Notes under the pieces: model-generated
The model's database searches: none
Told to the model about the DNA's origin: nothing
What the model saw: only the letters and a program-made list of their open reading frames with translations
Shown here: piece by piece, positions 41,084-49,592 of the stretch
Numbering within the stretch: position 1 is the first letter of the stretch
Layout of the letters: each line of letters begins with the position of its first letter
Translations under genes and position numbers: made by a program
DNA from: Dickeya dianthicola NCPPB 453
GTDB taxonomy: Bacteria; Pseudomonadota; Gammaproteobacteria; Enterobacterales; Enterobacteriaceae
Assembly (NCBI RefSeq): GCF_000365305.1
Contig: NZ_CM001841.1
Coordinates: 4,588,957 to 4,652,956 of the forward strand
Direction of reading: 5' to 3'
Length of the DNA stretch: 64,000 bases

Positions 41084-41532
41084 AATCGGATTTTCCCGCT
41101 GCTGGCCGCCTGCCCGATTTGTGCCGGCGCCGCCTGTCCATTGGCTGCAATCTGTTCATTAACTACAGTCTGTTCATTAACTACAGTCTGTTCATTAACC
41201 ACAGTCTGTTCATTAACCACAATCGGTCCATTAACCATAATGTGATAGCTGAACGTCAATTGCTGTTTTTCTTCCAGCCAGTTCAGCGTCAGGCGCAGGG
41301 TTTTGCCCGGCAAAACCGGGTGCTGGAATTTGATGTTTTCCACCGAGAGAAAGCGCCAGCCAGGCGCCAGCATCTCCCGGCCGTAATGCAACGCCCAGTC
41401 AAGCTGCGCCACGCCGGGCAACAGCGGTTGCCGGGGGAAATGACCATCGAACCAGAACAAACCGGCATCAATATAAAGCAGCAGTTCCGCCTGCGATGCA
41501 GAGCAGGTGCGCGACAATTCAACCGGCAGCAT
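41074..41532 (-). CDS. apeI: Aryl polyene dehydratase subunit ApeI with a repeat-bearing tail
   Basis: A hot-dog dehydratase subunit (152 residues) that pairs with ApeP. FDGHFPRQPLLPGVAQLDWAL is the FabA/Z-like core with the catalytic-type His. The C-terminal ~50 residues are unusual: after HIMVNGPI come VVNEQT, VVNEQT, VVNEQT and VVNEQI, encoded by an 18 bp tandem repeat, then IAANGQAAPAQIGQAAS. Without the repeat the length would be close to what I expect for the family. The start at 41532 lies 14 bases inside apeH and the end overlaps apeJ. Confidence 0.85.
   Translation of the reverse strand: MLPVELSRTCSASQAELLLYIDAGLFWFDGHFPRQPLLPGVAQLDWALHYGREMLAPGWRFLSVENIKFQHPVLPGKTLRLTLNWLEEKQQLTFSYHIMVNGPIVVNEQTVVNEQTVVNEQTVVNEQIAANGQAAPAQIGQAASSGKIRLCR
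41151..41240. repeat. Coding 18 bp tandem repeat in apeI (four copies plus one degenerate)
   Basis: TCTGTTCATTAACTACAG at 41151-41168 and 41169-41186, TCTGTTCATTAACCACAG at 41187-41204, TCTGTTCATTAACCACAA at 41205-41222, then a diverged copy TCGGTCCATTAACCATAA to 41240. The unit is six codons, so copy-number change keeps the reading frame. Confidence 0.97.
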
Positions 41533-42892
41533 GAAACAGCTCCTGTATCTGCGGCCAGGCGCGTTTGCTCTGACTGTTGAGGGGAATGGCATCGACAATG
41601 CGCCAGAACCGCGGCATCGCCACCGGTTCCAACCATTTGTGCAACTCATGGCGCCACTGGCGTTTCAGCGCCGGCAGCCCGGCGGTGACCGCCGGCGATT
41701 TCAGCACCAGCACCACGCCGATGCCGCTCCGATCCTGCCGCGTCACCTGCAAGGCAACCGCGTCGTCGATTTCCGGCAGAGACAGCAGTCGACGCTCAAT
41801 CTCGCTGAGTGAAATACGCTTATCTTCAATTTTAACAATACGGTCGTGCCGCCCGCACAGTTGGAAACAGCCGCGCTCATCAAACGCCAGTTTGTCGTCC
41901 AGTTTCATGCCTTCAGGCTGCGGGATGAGCGCGGAACGCGCCCGCCAGCTGCCGTCGTCATCCCCCTGAAACGAGACGCCGGGGAATGGCTGCCAGACGG
42001 TCTGTTCATCTTGCCGGGAACGCCAGCCCATCACTCCGGTTTCCGTACTGCCGTAAATTTCATCCACCGCGCTTCCCAGCCATTGTTGCGCCGACTGCGC
42101 GCACGGCCACGGCAGGACGCCGCCGGCCGAGACAATCAGCTCGCAAAGCGGAGCCTGAAGGGAATGGTCAATCCGGCGCAGAAACGCCGGACTGCTGATA
42201 AAGGCGTAACGACGATCCGACGAATGCGCCGCCAGTTGCTCGCTATACAACACCTGACGGCTGTCGAAACTGAGCCCCAGCGACATCGGCAGCCAGATAC
42301 GGAATGTCAGCCCGTACATATGCTGGTGGGTGACCGATGCCATCACATGGCAGTCGCGCAGACGCTCGCCCCACAGCCGGGCCAGCCAGCGCGCTTCTTC
42401 ATCCATACAACGTATCGGTTTATGTATCTGACGTGGTTTGCCGGTGGAACCGGAAGTAAACAGAATCAGGCAGGCGTCGTCGGGTACCGGTGGCAGCACA
42501 TTTTCAATCTGATGAGAATCACCGTGCAACACATCATCAGTTGCAAGATAAAGGCAACGGCAGGCCAGCGTCATGCGGTTGTCGGTCAGCAACCCGTCGA
42601 ATTCGTTGCTCTGCTCACGCAGTACGGATTCACGGCAATGGCCGTAAATCACCGGCGTTTTCCCGGCGTGCAACGCCGCCAGCAGCGCCACGGTGAACAG
42701 GTAGCTGTCTTCAAAACACAACGCCCAACGCGACTCGCCGCATGACATCAGTTGCCGACAGAGCGACATCACCTGATAACGCATCATCGTCAAGGTAAAA
42801 TCTTGTTTACCGTTGGTGGCGACCAGGCGCGCGATTGACGTTTCGTCGTGGGTTAACCAGTCATTCAATGACCGGGCGGTCACATTATTCAT
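41519..42892 (-). CDS. apeH: Acyl-CoA/ACP synthetase (AMP-binding) ApeH
   Basis: A 457-residue adenylating enzyme that should activate the aryl starter (4-hydroxybenzoate in studied APE systems) for loading onto an ACP. The P-loop LILFTSGSTGKPRQ is at 142-155 and the adenylate-binding EIYGSTETGVMGW near 280; the C-terminal IPLNSQSKRAW holds the likely catalytic Lys. It overlaps apeI by 14 bases and is 77 bases after apeG, a gap containing a 16 bp tandem duplication. Confidence 0.88.
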   Translation of the reverse strand: MNNVTARSLNDWLTHDETSIARLVATNGKQDFTLTMMRYQVMSLCRQLMSCGESRWALCFEDSYLFTVALLAALHAGKTPVIYGHCRESVLREQSNEFDGLLTDNRMTLACRCLYLATDDVLHGDSHQIENVLPPVPDDACLILFTSGSTGKPRQIHKPIRCMDEEARWLARLWGERLRDCHVMASVTHQHMYGLTFRIWLPMSLGLSFDSRQVLYSEQLAAHSSDRRYAFISSPAFLRRIDHSLQAPLCELIVSAGGVLPWPCAQSAQQWLGSAVDEIYGSTETGVMGWRSRQDEQTVWQPFPGVSFQGDDDGSWRARSALIPQPEGMKLDDKLAFDERGCFQLCGRHDRIVKIEDKRISLSEIERRLLSLPEIDDAVALQVTRQDRSGIGVVLVLKSPAVTAGLPALKRQWRHELHKWLEPVAMPRFWRIVDAIPLNSQSKRAWPQIQELFHAAG

Positions 42893-42905
42893 TCCGTCAC
42901 ACTAT

Positions 42906-42937
42906 TCTTCTTATCATCCGGTCTTCTTATCATCCGG
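42906..42937. repeat. Exact 16 bp tandem duplication between apeG and apeH
   Basis: TCTTCTTATCATCCGG occurs twice in direct succession, 14 bases upstream of the apeH start codon. Confidence 0.95.
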
Positions 42938-42969
42938 CGGTCTTCCGGTATTTCGCGCCCGCCAACGGT

Positions 42970-43560
42970 TCAGGCAGAGGTTCTCAGTCGCTGGCGTATC
43001 AGCCACTCGCCGCCCATCAACAGCCCCATCAGCAGATAACTAAACATGCCGTTCCATGCGGTCCACCAGACCATGTTTCCCGACAGGCAGGTCAGTAACG
43101 CTATCGCGCCATTGCAAACAAAAAACAGGCACCAGACTTGCGTCACGCGTCGCGTGTAAACAATGGCTCTGGCAGGCAGATCCGGCTCCCGTAAGCGGGC
43201 AATACGCTCAATGAACGGCATTCGGCTGAACAACGAACCGAAAAACAACGTCAGCATGACGGCGTTCACCGCCACCGGATACCACATCAGCCACTGCCGA
43301 TCCCGCAGCCACAGGCTGGCGACACACAGCGCCGCCCCTACCGCCGCCAGCAACAGCCCGGTTTCCCTGAACAACCCGCGGTCACCCCTGAGCATCAGCA
43401 GGCGTGCCAGAAACACCAGCGCCAGCAGCGGCAATAACCAACGGTGATCGGGATGCGTAATACTGAACCACACCAGAAAAGGCCAGCTCAGCGTCATCAC
43501 GCCCACCAGCACGCCGGTTATGCGATGCAGGCACCGCCCGGCCTCATTATTTGCCTTCAT
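42970..43560 (-). CDS. apeG: APE-cluster integral membrane protein ApeG
   Basis: A 196-residue protein with five to six hydrophobic segments (for example TGVLVGVMTLSWPFLVWF, WLLPLLALVFLARLLML, ETGLLLAAVGAALCVASLWL). Homologues occur at this place in APE clusters, sometimes mislabelled as gyrase. Its role is not established; a part in membrane anchoring or lipid handling is possible. Overlaps apeF by 14 bases. Confidence 0.75.
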   Translation of the reverse strand: MKANNEAGRCLHRITGVLVGVMTLSWPFLVWFSITHPDHRWLLPLLALVFLARLLMLRGDRGLFRETGLLLAAVGAALCVASLWLRDRQWLMWYPVAVNAVMLTLFFGSLFSRMPFIERIARLREPDLPARAIVYTRRVTQVWCLFFVCNGAIALLTCLSGNMVWWTAWNGMFSYLLMGLLMGGEWLIRQRLRTSA

Positions 43561-43801
43561 GGCCCGTCAGTTGCTCGATAGCGTTCACGACATCCTGCAC
43601 GGTACGAACCGATTTGAAGGTTTCCGGCGAAATCTTGCGGCCAATGCGTTTTTGCAAATGCACCACCATGTCAACCGCGTCGATGCTGTCCAGCTCCAGA
43701 TCTTCATACAACCGCGATTCCGGTGTGATGTCGTCTTCGTCGAGTTCAAACAGCTTTACCAGCAGCATTTTGATTTCGTTATAAATTTCATTTTTATCCA
43801 T
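43547..43801 (-). CDS. apeF: Acyl carrier protein ApeF
   Basis: An 84-residue acidic carrier protein; the phosphopantetheine attachment Ser39 is in DLELDSIDAVDMVV. It carries the growing polyene or the starter. ATG 43801 was chosen; a TTG two codons earlier is also in frame. It must be activated by a phosphopantetheinyl transferase, for which no gene is visible in the cluster. Confidence 0.88.
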   Translation of the reverse strand: MDKNEIYNEIKMLLVKLFELDEDDITPESRLYEDLELDSIDAVDMVVHLQKRIGRKISPETFKSVRTVQDVVNAIEQLTGHEGK

Positions 43802-43823
43802 GATCAACCCATCATCTTTTCAA

Positions 43824-44090
43824 TCAGGCGCAGGCCTGACGCTGAGACATAATGAATGACGCCAGCGTCGCGACGGAAAAGAAATGCTGCCGCATTTCCT
43901 CGCTTTCGGCGGAAAGCACCACACCATAGCGGTTTTTCACCGCCAGACCGAGCTCAAGCGCATCGATCGAATCCAGCCCCAACCCTTCGCCAAACAAGGG
44001 GGCTGCCGTCTCGATTTCATCGACGCTCACCTCCTCAAGATTCAGGGCATCAATAATCATCTGTTTGATTTCAAGGAAAAGATCTTCCAT
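43824..44090 (-). CDS. apeE: Acyl carrier protein ApeE
   Basis: An 88-residue carrier protein with the attachment Ser41 in EGLGLDSIDALELGLAV. Studied APE systems use two carrier proteins, one for initiation and one for extension, and this fits the pair ApeE-ApeF. Separated from apeF by 22 bases and from apeD by 33. Confidence 0.88.
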   Translation of the reverse strand: MEDLFLEIKQMIIDALNLEEVSVDEIETAAPLFGEGLGLDSIDALELGLAVKNRYGVVLSAESEEMRQHFFSVATLASFIMSQRQACA

Positions 44091-44123
44091 AACTCATACC
44101 TGTTTTCTGATTTATTATGCTTA

Positions 44124-44909
44124 TTAAAGCGTTAGAGACTGCTGCAAAAAACGATTCAGACGGCGTGCCGCCAGCGGCAGTTCGTCTTCCCCGGTTATAA
44201 ATGCCTGACTGCTGATACGTTCGCGAACCCGGATGGTAAAGCAGGGTTTTTCAGGCGGAATTTGATACCAACGGCTCTGTTTTCCCAGCGTTTGCTGGCT
44301 GCAGAGAATACGCACGATGCGCAAATCACAACCGCAACGTACGGCGATATTGGCGGCGCCGCGTTGCAGCACCACTGGTTGCTGATAGCGGGTGCGGGTA
44401 CCTTCGGGGAAAATCATGATCACCTCCCCGCGATTAAGCCGCTGATGACAATCAGGCAGTAACGTATCGGACTGACTGTTGACCAGATAATCCGCCGCCC
44501 GAATAACGCCGCGGAAAAAAATGCTCCGGCGTAGTTCCGCTTTCACCAGACAATCGACATCCGGCATTACCGAGGCCAGCAAGACGTAGTCAATCAAGGT
44601 GGGATGGTTGGCCACCACCAGGCAACCGCGATCGCCGCGCAGTGTTTCAATGCCATCGATCTGGTAATCCAGCACCCCCACCGCACGGGCGCTGCGCAGG
44701 AAACAACGGAAACTGAAGGCGATGCTGCGACGCGCCCATAGCCGGCGTTTTGCTGCATCGCGCTGCACCAGCAACAGCAGATTGAACCAGACCGTGGACA
44801 ACAACAGGCCGCCCAGGCTGAACAACCCGAAGCAGCATCCGGTCATCACTAATCGCCAGCACCAGTTCAGGCGCGACGAGCAATTCAGAGACAGCGACGA
44901 CTCAGACAT
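44124..44909 (-). CDS. apeD: Lysophosphatidate-type acyltransferase ApeD
   Basis: A 261-residue PlsC-like acyltransferase with an N-terminal membrane helix (MTGCCFGLFSLGGLLLSTVW), the catalytic HX4D motif NHPTLIDYVLL and the substrate motif IFPEGTRTR. It may acylate the anchor of the polyene. The start at 44909 overlaps the apeC end by eight bases; a longer frame to 44957 lies inside apeC and was rejected. Confidence 0.86.
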   Translation of the reverse strand: MSESSLSLNCSSRLNWCWRLVMTGCCFGLFSLGGLLLSTVWFNLLLLVQRDAAKRRLWARRSIAFSFRCFLRSARAVGVLDYQIDGIETLRGDRGCLVVANHPTLIDYVLLASVMPDVDCLVKAELRRSIFFRGVIRAADYLVNSQSDTLLPDCHQRLNRGEVIMIFPEGTRTRYQQPVVLQRGAANIAVRCGCDLRIVRILCSQQTLGKQSRWYQIPPEKPCFTIRVRERISSQAFITGEDELPLAARRLNRFLQQSLTL

Positions 44910-45639
44910 GATGCACCGTCGTCCATTGCCAGCGCTGGCGCTCGCCATCAACCGCAAATGTAGGGGTGTAAGACAACCAACTGTGCAGGAATTGCAGACT
45001 CTGCGGCAATGCGGGCTCGCTAGCGCCGCCCGCCATCGACCGGGTTTCGCAGGTCAGGGTGGCGCCAGGCGCCAGCAACAACGCGACTGCGTAGGGATAA
45101 CACGGCATTTGCCCGGCAACCAGGGAGTGATAAAACTCAGGAATGGCGCCATCAAAATCCACCAACAGCACACGGGAATAACCCGCCGACTGCAAGGCCG
45201 CCACTTCCACCAGCCCTTGCTGGAAGGAATCCATGCCGGCGGAAATGGAGGTTGACACCAGCGGCGCCTGAGCGGCAATGGTCAGGCTGCCTACCGCCGA
45301 ATTATGAACCGACATGGCGAAATCCGTGGGAGACAGGCTTTCCTGCTTTGATAACGCCAGCAAAATACGCAGGTTACGCTCCAGCTCGCCGTGGCGGCTG
45401 GTAAAGACAATCGCCTCGATGTCCGGCTGACGCCGTAGCAGGGCCAGGCCATTGTTGACCGCCATTCGGCTGCCGCTGTTGAGCCGACGCGCCGCCATCA
45501 TCGGCAACTGATCGCATTTCGTCAGCGGCCCAGTCGCATCAACCGCCGCCGGCTGCGCCGCCCATTGTTGCCATGCCGACAGTTCGCCTAACCCTGGTGC
45601 GCTGGCCTGCCAGTCAAGGAGTGTAAAAGCCAATCTCAT
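44902..45639 (-). CDS. apeC: Ketosynthase chain-length factor ApeC
   Basis: A 245-residue truncated, ketosynthase-like protein. The region that would carry the nucleophile reads SVHNSAVGSLTIA, without a Cys, so it is the inactive partner that pairs with ApeO and sets polyene length. The start MRLAFTLLDWQASAPG at 45639 fits better than 45654. It follows apeA after 65 bases. Confidence 0.85.
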   Translation of the reverse strand: MRLAFTLLDWQASAPGLGELSAWQQWAAQPAAVDATGPLTKCDQLPMMAARRLNSGSRMAVNNGLALLRRQPDIEAIVFTSRHGELERNLRILLALSKQESLSPTDFAMSVHNSAVGSLTIAAQAPLVSTSISAGMDSFQQGLVEVAALQSAGYSRVLLVDFDGAIPEFYHSLVAGQMPCYPYAVALLLAPGATLTCETRSMAGGASEPALPQSLQFLHSWLSYTPTFAVDGERQRWQWTTVHHV

Positions 45640-45704
45640 GCCCGTGTATTCCAAATCATTGCGTTAAAACACGCGGATTATTCCTTGCGAATTACCATAA
45701 CGCC

Positions 45705-46772
45705 TCATTTTTTCTTACAAACCAGCAAGGTATGGCCGACTCCCAACCCATCAACCTGCTGTTCGATATAAAGTCCCGCCTGCTGCAATAACGGCAAAAA
45801 ACGGCTCGCCGCATAAAAACGGCTGTAACCATTGGCCAGACAGGTAAAATACAGCGACGCCATATTCAGACTGAATGCACCCGCCTCCCAAGGCTGGCGA
45901 TCCCAAAATATTTCCAGGATACAAACTCGGGCATCCGCTTTCATAGCCTGGACGATCCGCGTCAAAATCCGGACGATCTGTTCCTCACTAAAGCAATCCA
46001 GAAACTGGCTCATCCACCAGATATCCGCATCCGTCGGCAATGGGCCGTCGGAAAGCATATCAACGGCGACGCCGGAAATTCGGTCCGCTTTCCCTGCCAA
46101 CGCCACAGCCTTTGTCGATAAGACAATCTGTTCCGGCAAATCAAGGATGGTAATTCGCACATCCTGATCGTAATCGTGGCAACACATCGCCCATTTGCCC
46201 GTATTTCCACCGACATCATAAAGCTGTGCGGGTTTGTGCTGAAATACATAGGGTAATACCGCGGTAAATGCGGCATCAGAATAAAAATGGTCGAAAGCGA
46301 ACCAGCTTTCTTTCACCTTCTGAGGTAATTGGCTAAGTGCCGGATAAATCGTCGACCAGTGACCAAAAACCTGTAAGCCAACCGGTTTTTTTTGTTTCAG
46401 CGATTCATCGAGATGGAACATGGCCTGATAGCAGACATCCTGCGTAAAATCCATGTTGATACGGGTCATTTTGTCATGAATAAGATAATGACCTGTTTTG
46501 GCAATAAAATAACGTGCATCTTTCCTGATCAGCATCCGCCCGCTTAGGCCGGCATCCAGTAAAATTTCTACCGCGTAGCAGTCCAAATCGGTCACAGCAA
46601 CAATATCATCAAGCTCAGCGCCTTTATTGCCGCATTCATCCAGAAAGCCCAGAATACCGTGATTCCGAAGATTAACCGCTGCCTGAAACAAAATGGGAGC
46701 AAACGCGATTCGTTGCGCTTCTGTTATTGCATCCAGCGCACTGACATTATCCTGATCATATCCGTGAGGCAC
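45705..46772 (-). CDS. apeA: SAM-dependent methyltransferase ApeA
   Basis: A 355-residue O-methyltransferase-like protein: an N-terminal dimerisation/winged-helix region, then the SAM loop LYDVGGNTGKWAM (184-196) and LDLPEQIVL. It probably methylates the aryl head of the pigment. The start is a GTG at 46772 (PHGYDQDNVSALD) with GGGAA seven bases upstream. First gene of the cluster in transcription order; its promoter should lie in the AT-rich 46773-46820 stretch. Confidence 0.82.
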   Translation of the reverse strand: MPHGYDQDNVSALDAITEAQRIAFAPILFQAAVNLRNHGILGFLDECGNKGAELDDIVAVTDLDCYAVEILLDAGLSGRMLIRKDARYFIAKTGHYLIHDKMTRINMDFTQDVCYQAMFHLDESLKQKKPVGLQVFGHWSTIYPALSQLPQKVKESWFAFDHFYSDAAFTAVLPYVFQHKPAQLYDVGGNTGKWAMCCHDYDQDVRITILDLPEQIVLSTKAVALAGKADRISGVAVDMLSDGPLPTDADIWWMSQFLDCFSEEQIVRILTRIVQAMKADARVCILEIFWDRQPWEAGAFSLNMASLYFTCLANGYSRFYAASRFLPLLQQAGLYIEQQVDGLGVGHTLLVCKKK

Positions 46773-46820
46773 GATTAATTCCCTGAAAACAAATAAAATT
46801 ATATTTATAGAATAAAATCA

Positions 46821-46848
46821 GAGCCGAATAATAAAAATTATTCGGCTC
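46821..46848 (-). terminator. Terminator between the lipoprotein gene and apeA
   Basis: Perfect 11 bp stem GAGCCGAATAA / TTATTCGGCTC with an AT loop, six bases after the lipoprotein stop on the minus strand and followed by a T-rich tail. It isolates the APE cluster from upstream transcription. Confidence 0.8.
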
Positions 46849-46854
46849 ATATTG

Positions 46855-47241
46855 TTATTTGATTTGCTGGGAAGCCAGTTTCAATTGAATTTCACGATCC
46901 AGATTATTTACCCAACGGTTATAGGTTTTATGAATCTTTCCGTCGTCAGCTTTCAGATTATAACTGTTAACATAATTGATCGTATAGTTGCTCGGCGTGT
47001 AATTAATTCGAATATCCGCCGAATGACCACGATCATCAATACGACCATTAATTACGCCAGGAGCAACCGGCGTCATCACCCATTTGCGCTGCAAGCCCGC
47101 CTGTAGAATAGCTATCTTCACTTGATCGGAAGTGTAATTCCCGGCAATTGGCGTAGTGGTGTTCACTACCGGTGTAGTCCGCGCACAGCCCGCTAATGCC
47201 AGAACACAAATCATACTTGCTAAAAAGTGCTGCTTTTTCAT
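46855..47241 (-). CDS. Small predicted lipoprotein of unknown function
   Basis: A 128-residue protein with a lipoprotein signal (MKKQHFLASMICVLALAGC, lipobox LAGC). The mature part starts ARTTPVVNTTTPIAGNYTSD and has a beta-rich region with DDRGHSADIRINYTPSNYTI. ATG 47241 is preceded by AGGGACT. I recognise it only as a type of enterobacterial lipoprotein of unknown function. It has its own terminator and sits between glmS and the APE cluster. Confidence 0.75.
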   Translation of the reverse strand: MKKQHFLASMICVLALAGCARTTPVVNTTTPIAGNYTSDQVKIAILQAGLQRKWVMTPVAPGVINGRIDDRGHSADIRINYTPSNYTINYVNSYNLKADDGKIHKTYNRWVNNLDREIQLKLASQQIK

Positions 47242-47420
47242 AGAGTCCCTGTCAACAAAATCAACTATTGAGCTGCCTGAAAAACCGATGAACAGCTCCA
47301 GATACAACGAGTAAAAGGTACGCATCATTGAAGCTATCTTACACAAAACAGGCACAAATTGACAAAAGTTATCAGAAAACTACCTGATTAATGTCTCAAA
47401 AATCGGATTTTAAAAATGAG

Positions 47421-47448
47421 AAAAGGTGGTCTGGAACAGCCCACCTTC
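47421..47448 (-). terminator. Terminator of glmS
   Basis: Minus-strand stem AAGGTGG / CCACCTT with a loop of about 11 bases, followed by TTTCTCATTTTTAAAA. Confidence 0.75.
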
Positions 47449-47455
47449 TGTCGGT

Positions 47456-47501
47456 TCCGCACCCTGAAGACGAACGATGACGTCATAAAACAGGGTGCGG
47501 A
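47456..47501 (-). terminator. Large stem-loop just after glmS
   Basis: Perfect 11 bp stem TCCGCACCCTG / CAGGGTGCGGA with a 24-base loop, 26 bases past the glmS stop. It precedes the T-tailed terminator and may protect the mRNA 3' end. Confidence 0.6.
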
Positions 47502-47527
47502 GAAAGGATCAGGAACGAGGAAAAACC

Positions 47528-49363
47528 TTACTCCACCGTCACCGATTTCGCCAGGTTACGCGGCTGGTCCACGTCGGTGCCCTTGATCAGCGCCACATGG
47601 TAAGACAGCAGTTGCAACGGCACGGTGTAGAAGATTGGCGCAATCACCTCTTCCACGTGCGGCAGCTGGATTATCTTCATCATGTCGCTGTCGGAGGTGA
47701 AACCGGCCTGTTCGTCGGCGAACACGTAGAGTTCGCCGCCGCGGGCGCGGACTTCTTCGATGTTGGATTTCAGTTTTTCCAGCAGGTCGTTGTTGGGCGC
47801 CACCACCACCACCGGCATATCCGCATCGATCAACGCCAGCGGGCCGTGCTTCAGTTCACCCGCCGCATAGGCTTCTGCATGGATATAAGAGATTTCCTTG
47901 AGCTTGAGCGCCCCTTCCATCGCAATCGGGTACTGGTCGCCGCGGCCCAAGAACAAGGCGTGGTGCTTATCGGAAAAGCCTTCCGCCAGCGATTCGATCA
48001 GCTTGTCCTGCGACAGCATCTGTTCGATACGCGCCGGCAACGCCTGCAAAGCGTGAACGATATCGTGCTCGATACGCGCATCCATACCGCGCAGACGGCC
48101 AATACGCGCCACCAGCATCAGCAACACCGTCAACTGAGTGGTGAACGCCTTGGTGGACGCCACGCCGATTTCAGTACCGGCGCGGGTCATCAGCGCCAGA
48201 TCCGACTCGCGCACCAGCGACGAACCCGCCACGTTGCAAATCGCCAGCGAACCCAGATACCCAAGCTCTTTCGACAAACGCAATGCCGCCAGCGTATCGG
48301 CGGTTTCGCCGGACTGGGACAAGGTAATCATCAGGCTGTTGGCGCGCAACGCCGGTTTGCGGTAACGGAATTCCGAGGCGATTTCTACGTCGCATGGAAT
48401 TCCCGCCAGCGACTCGAACCAGTAACGCGACACCATGCCGGAGTTATAAGAGGTGCCACAGGCGATAATCTGGATATGCTGGACTTGTGCCAGCAGCGCA
48501 TCAGCTTGCGGGCCAAGTTCGGACAGGTTGATCTCGCCGTGGCTGAAACGCCCTTCCAGGGTGTTTTTGATCGCCATCGGCTGTTCGTAGATCTCTTTTT
48601 GCATGTAATGACGGTACGCGCCTTTGTCGCCGGCGTCGTACTGCACTTTCGATTCAATCTCGTCGCGATTAACGTCCTGCCCCTGACGATTAACGATACG
48701 CACCGTACGACGGGTAACTTCGGCGATATCGCCCTCTTCCAGAAAGATGAAGCGGCGGGTTACCGGCAGCAGCGCCAGTTGGTCGGAGGCAATAAAGTTT
48801 TCGCCCACGCCGCGGCCAATCACCAGCGGGCTGCCGGAACGTGCGGCAACCAGTACGCTGGGGTCGCGGCTATCCAGCAGCACCATGCCGTACGCACCAC
48901 GCAACTGCGGGATAACACGCTGCACGATGTCCAGCAGCGAACCGCCTCTCTGCTGTTGTTCCCAATGCACCAGATGCGCCACCACTTCGGTATCGGTTTC
49001 GGAAACAAAACGATAACCACGGGACACCATCAGCTCGCGCAGCGGCTCATGGTTCTCAATGATGCCGTTATGCACCACGATAATGTGTTCTGACACATGC
49101 GGGTGGGCATTCTGCTCGGACGGCTCGCCGTGAGTCGCCCAGCGGGTGTGAGCGATACCGGTTCCACCCACCAGCGGCTGTTCTTCCGCCGCCTGCGCCA
49201 GCACCTGCACCTTGCCCAGACGGCGCAGACGGGACACCTGTCCTTCGCCATTCAGCACGGCCAGACCGGCAGAGTCATAACCACGGTACTCGAGGCGGCG
49301 TAGCCCCTCCAGCAGGATCTCAGCAATATCTCGTTGCGCAACAGCGCCTACAATTCCACACAT
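47528..49363 (-). CDS. glmS: Glucosamine-6-phosphate synthase (isomerising)
   Basis: GlmS makes glucosamine 6-phosphate from fructose 6-phosphate and glutamine, the first step to UDP-GlcNAc for peptidoglycan and LPS. The 611-codon product begins [20 protein letters not shown] with the nucleophile Cys exposed after Met removal; an N-terminal class II glutaminase is followed by two SIS sugar-isomerase domains (for example [10 protein letters not shown] and [12 protein letters not shown]) and ends LAKSVTVE, the conserved tail. It follows glmU with two large stem-loops in between; the same arrangement in E. coli is controlled by GlmY/GlmZ small RNAs. Confidence 0.97.
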   Translation of the reverse strand: MCGIVGAVAQRDIAEILLEGLRRLEYRGYDSAGLAVLNGEGQVSRLRRLGKVQVLAQAAEEQPLVGGTGIAHTRWATHGEPSEQNAHPHVSEHIIVVHNGIIENHEPLRELMVSRGYRFVSETDTEVVAHLVHWEQQQRGGSLLDIVQRVIPQLRGAYGMVLLDSRDPSVLVAARSGSPLVIGRGVGENFIASDQLALLPVTRRFIFLEEGDIAEVTRRTVRIVNRQGQDVNRDEIESKVQYDAGDKGAYRHYMQKEIYEQPMAIKNTLEGRFSHGEINLSELGPQADALLAQVQHIQIIACGTSYNSGMVSRYWFESLAGIPCDVEIASEFRYRKPALRANSLMITLSQSGETADTLAALRLSKELGYLGSLAICNVAGSSLVRESDLALMTRAGTEIGVASTKAFTTQLTVLLMLVARIGRLRGMDARIEHDIVHALQALPARIEQMLSQDKLIESLAEGFSDKHHALFLGRGDQYPIAMEGALKLKEISYIHAEAYAAGELKHGPLALIDADMPVVVVAPNNDLLEKLKSNIEEVRARGGELYVFADEQAGFTSDSDMMKIIQLPHVEEVIAPIFYTVPLQLLSYHVALIKGTDVDQPRNLAKSVTVE

Positions 49364-49471
49364 CGGTTGTATCCTGTAAAAGTGACATATTGTGTCACCA
49401 CGATGTCTTTAGACCTGATTATTCCGGTTTATTCCGGGTTCCCCGAGCCTGGTAGAGAATGGGGATATTAT

Positions 49472-49510
49472 GTTTTGGCCTGCGCTCGCCAGCGCAACGC
49501 AGGCCAAAAC
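49472..49510 (-). promoter_or_regulatory. Stem-loop in the glmS leader
   Basis: Perfect 13 bp inverted repeat GTTTTGGCCTGCG / CGCAGGCCAAAAC, with a shorter GCGCT/AGCGC pairing inside the loop region. It lies about 110 bases upstream of glmS in the glmU-glmS mRNA, where small-RNA control and RNase cleavage act in relatives. Confidence 0.55.
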
Positions 49511-49533
49511 CGTCTTACGTCAAGACGCATAGC

Positions 49534-49585
49534 CCCTCGGATGCTTTTTTCTCCACGCGCCAGCGTGGAACGCAGCATCCGAAGG
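49534..49585 (-). promoter_or_regulatory. Two-tier stem-loop just after glmU
   Basis: An outer stem CCCTCGGATGC / GCATCCGAAGGG (one bulge) encloses an inner perfect stem TCCACGC / GCGTGGA with a GCCA loop. It starts eight bases after the glmU stop codon. Possible terminator-attenuator or RNase-processing structure. Confidence 0.55.
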
Positions 49586-49592
49586 GATAAGA

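Noticed and set aside
41151..41240. CRISPR or iteron array
   Set aside because: The repeats have no spacers and are in frame within apeI, translating into VVNEQT units.
42970..43560. Gyrase-related label for the APE membrane protein
   Set aside because: The product is a small multi-span membrane protein with no ATPase or toprim features.
47495..49093. 532-codon open frame opposite glmS
   Set aside because: Antisense shadow of a conserved gene; biased amino-acid content and no domain.
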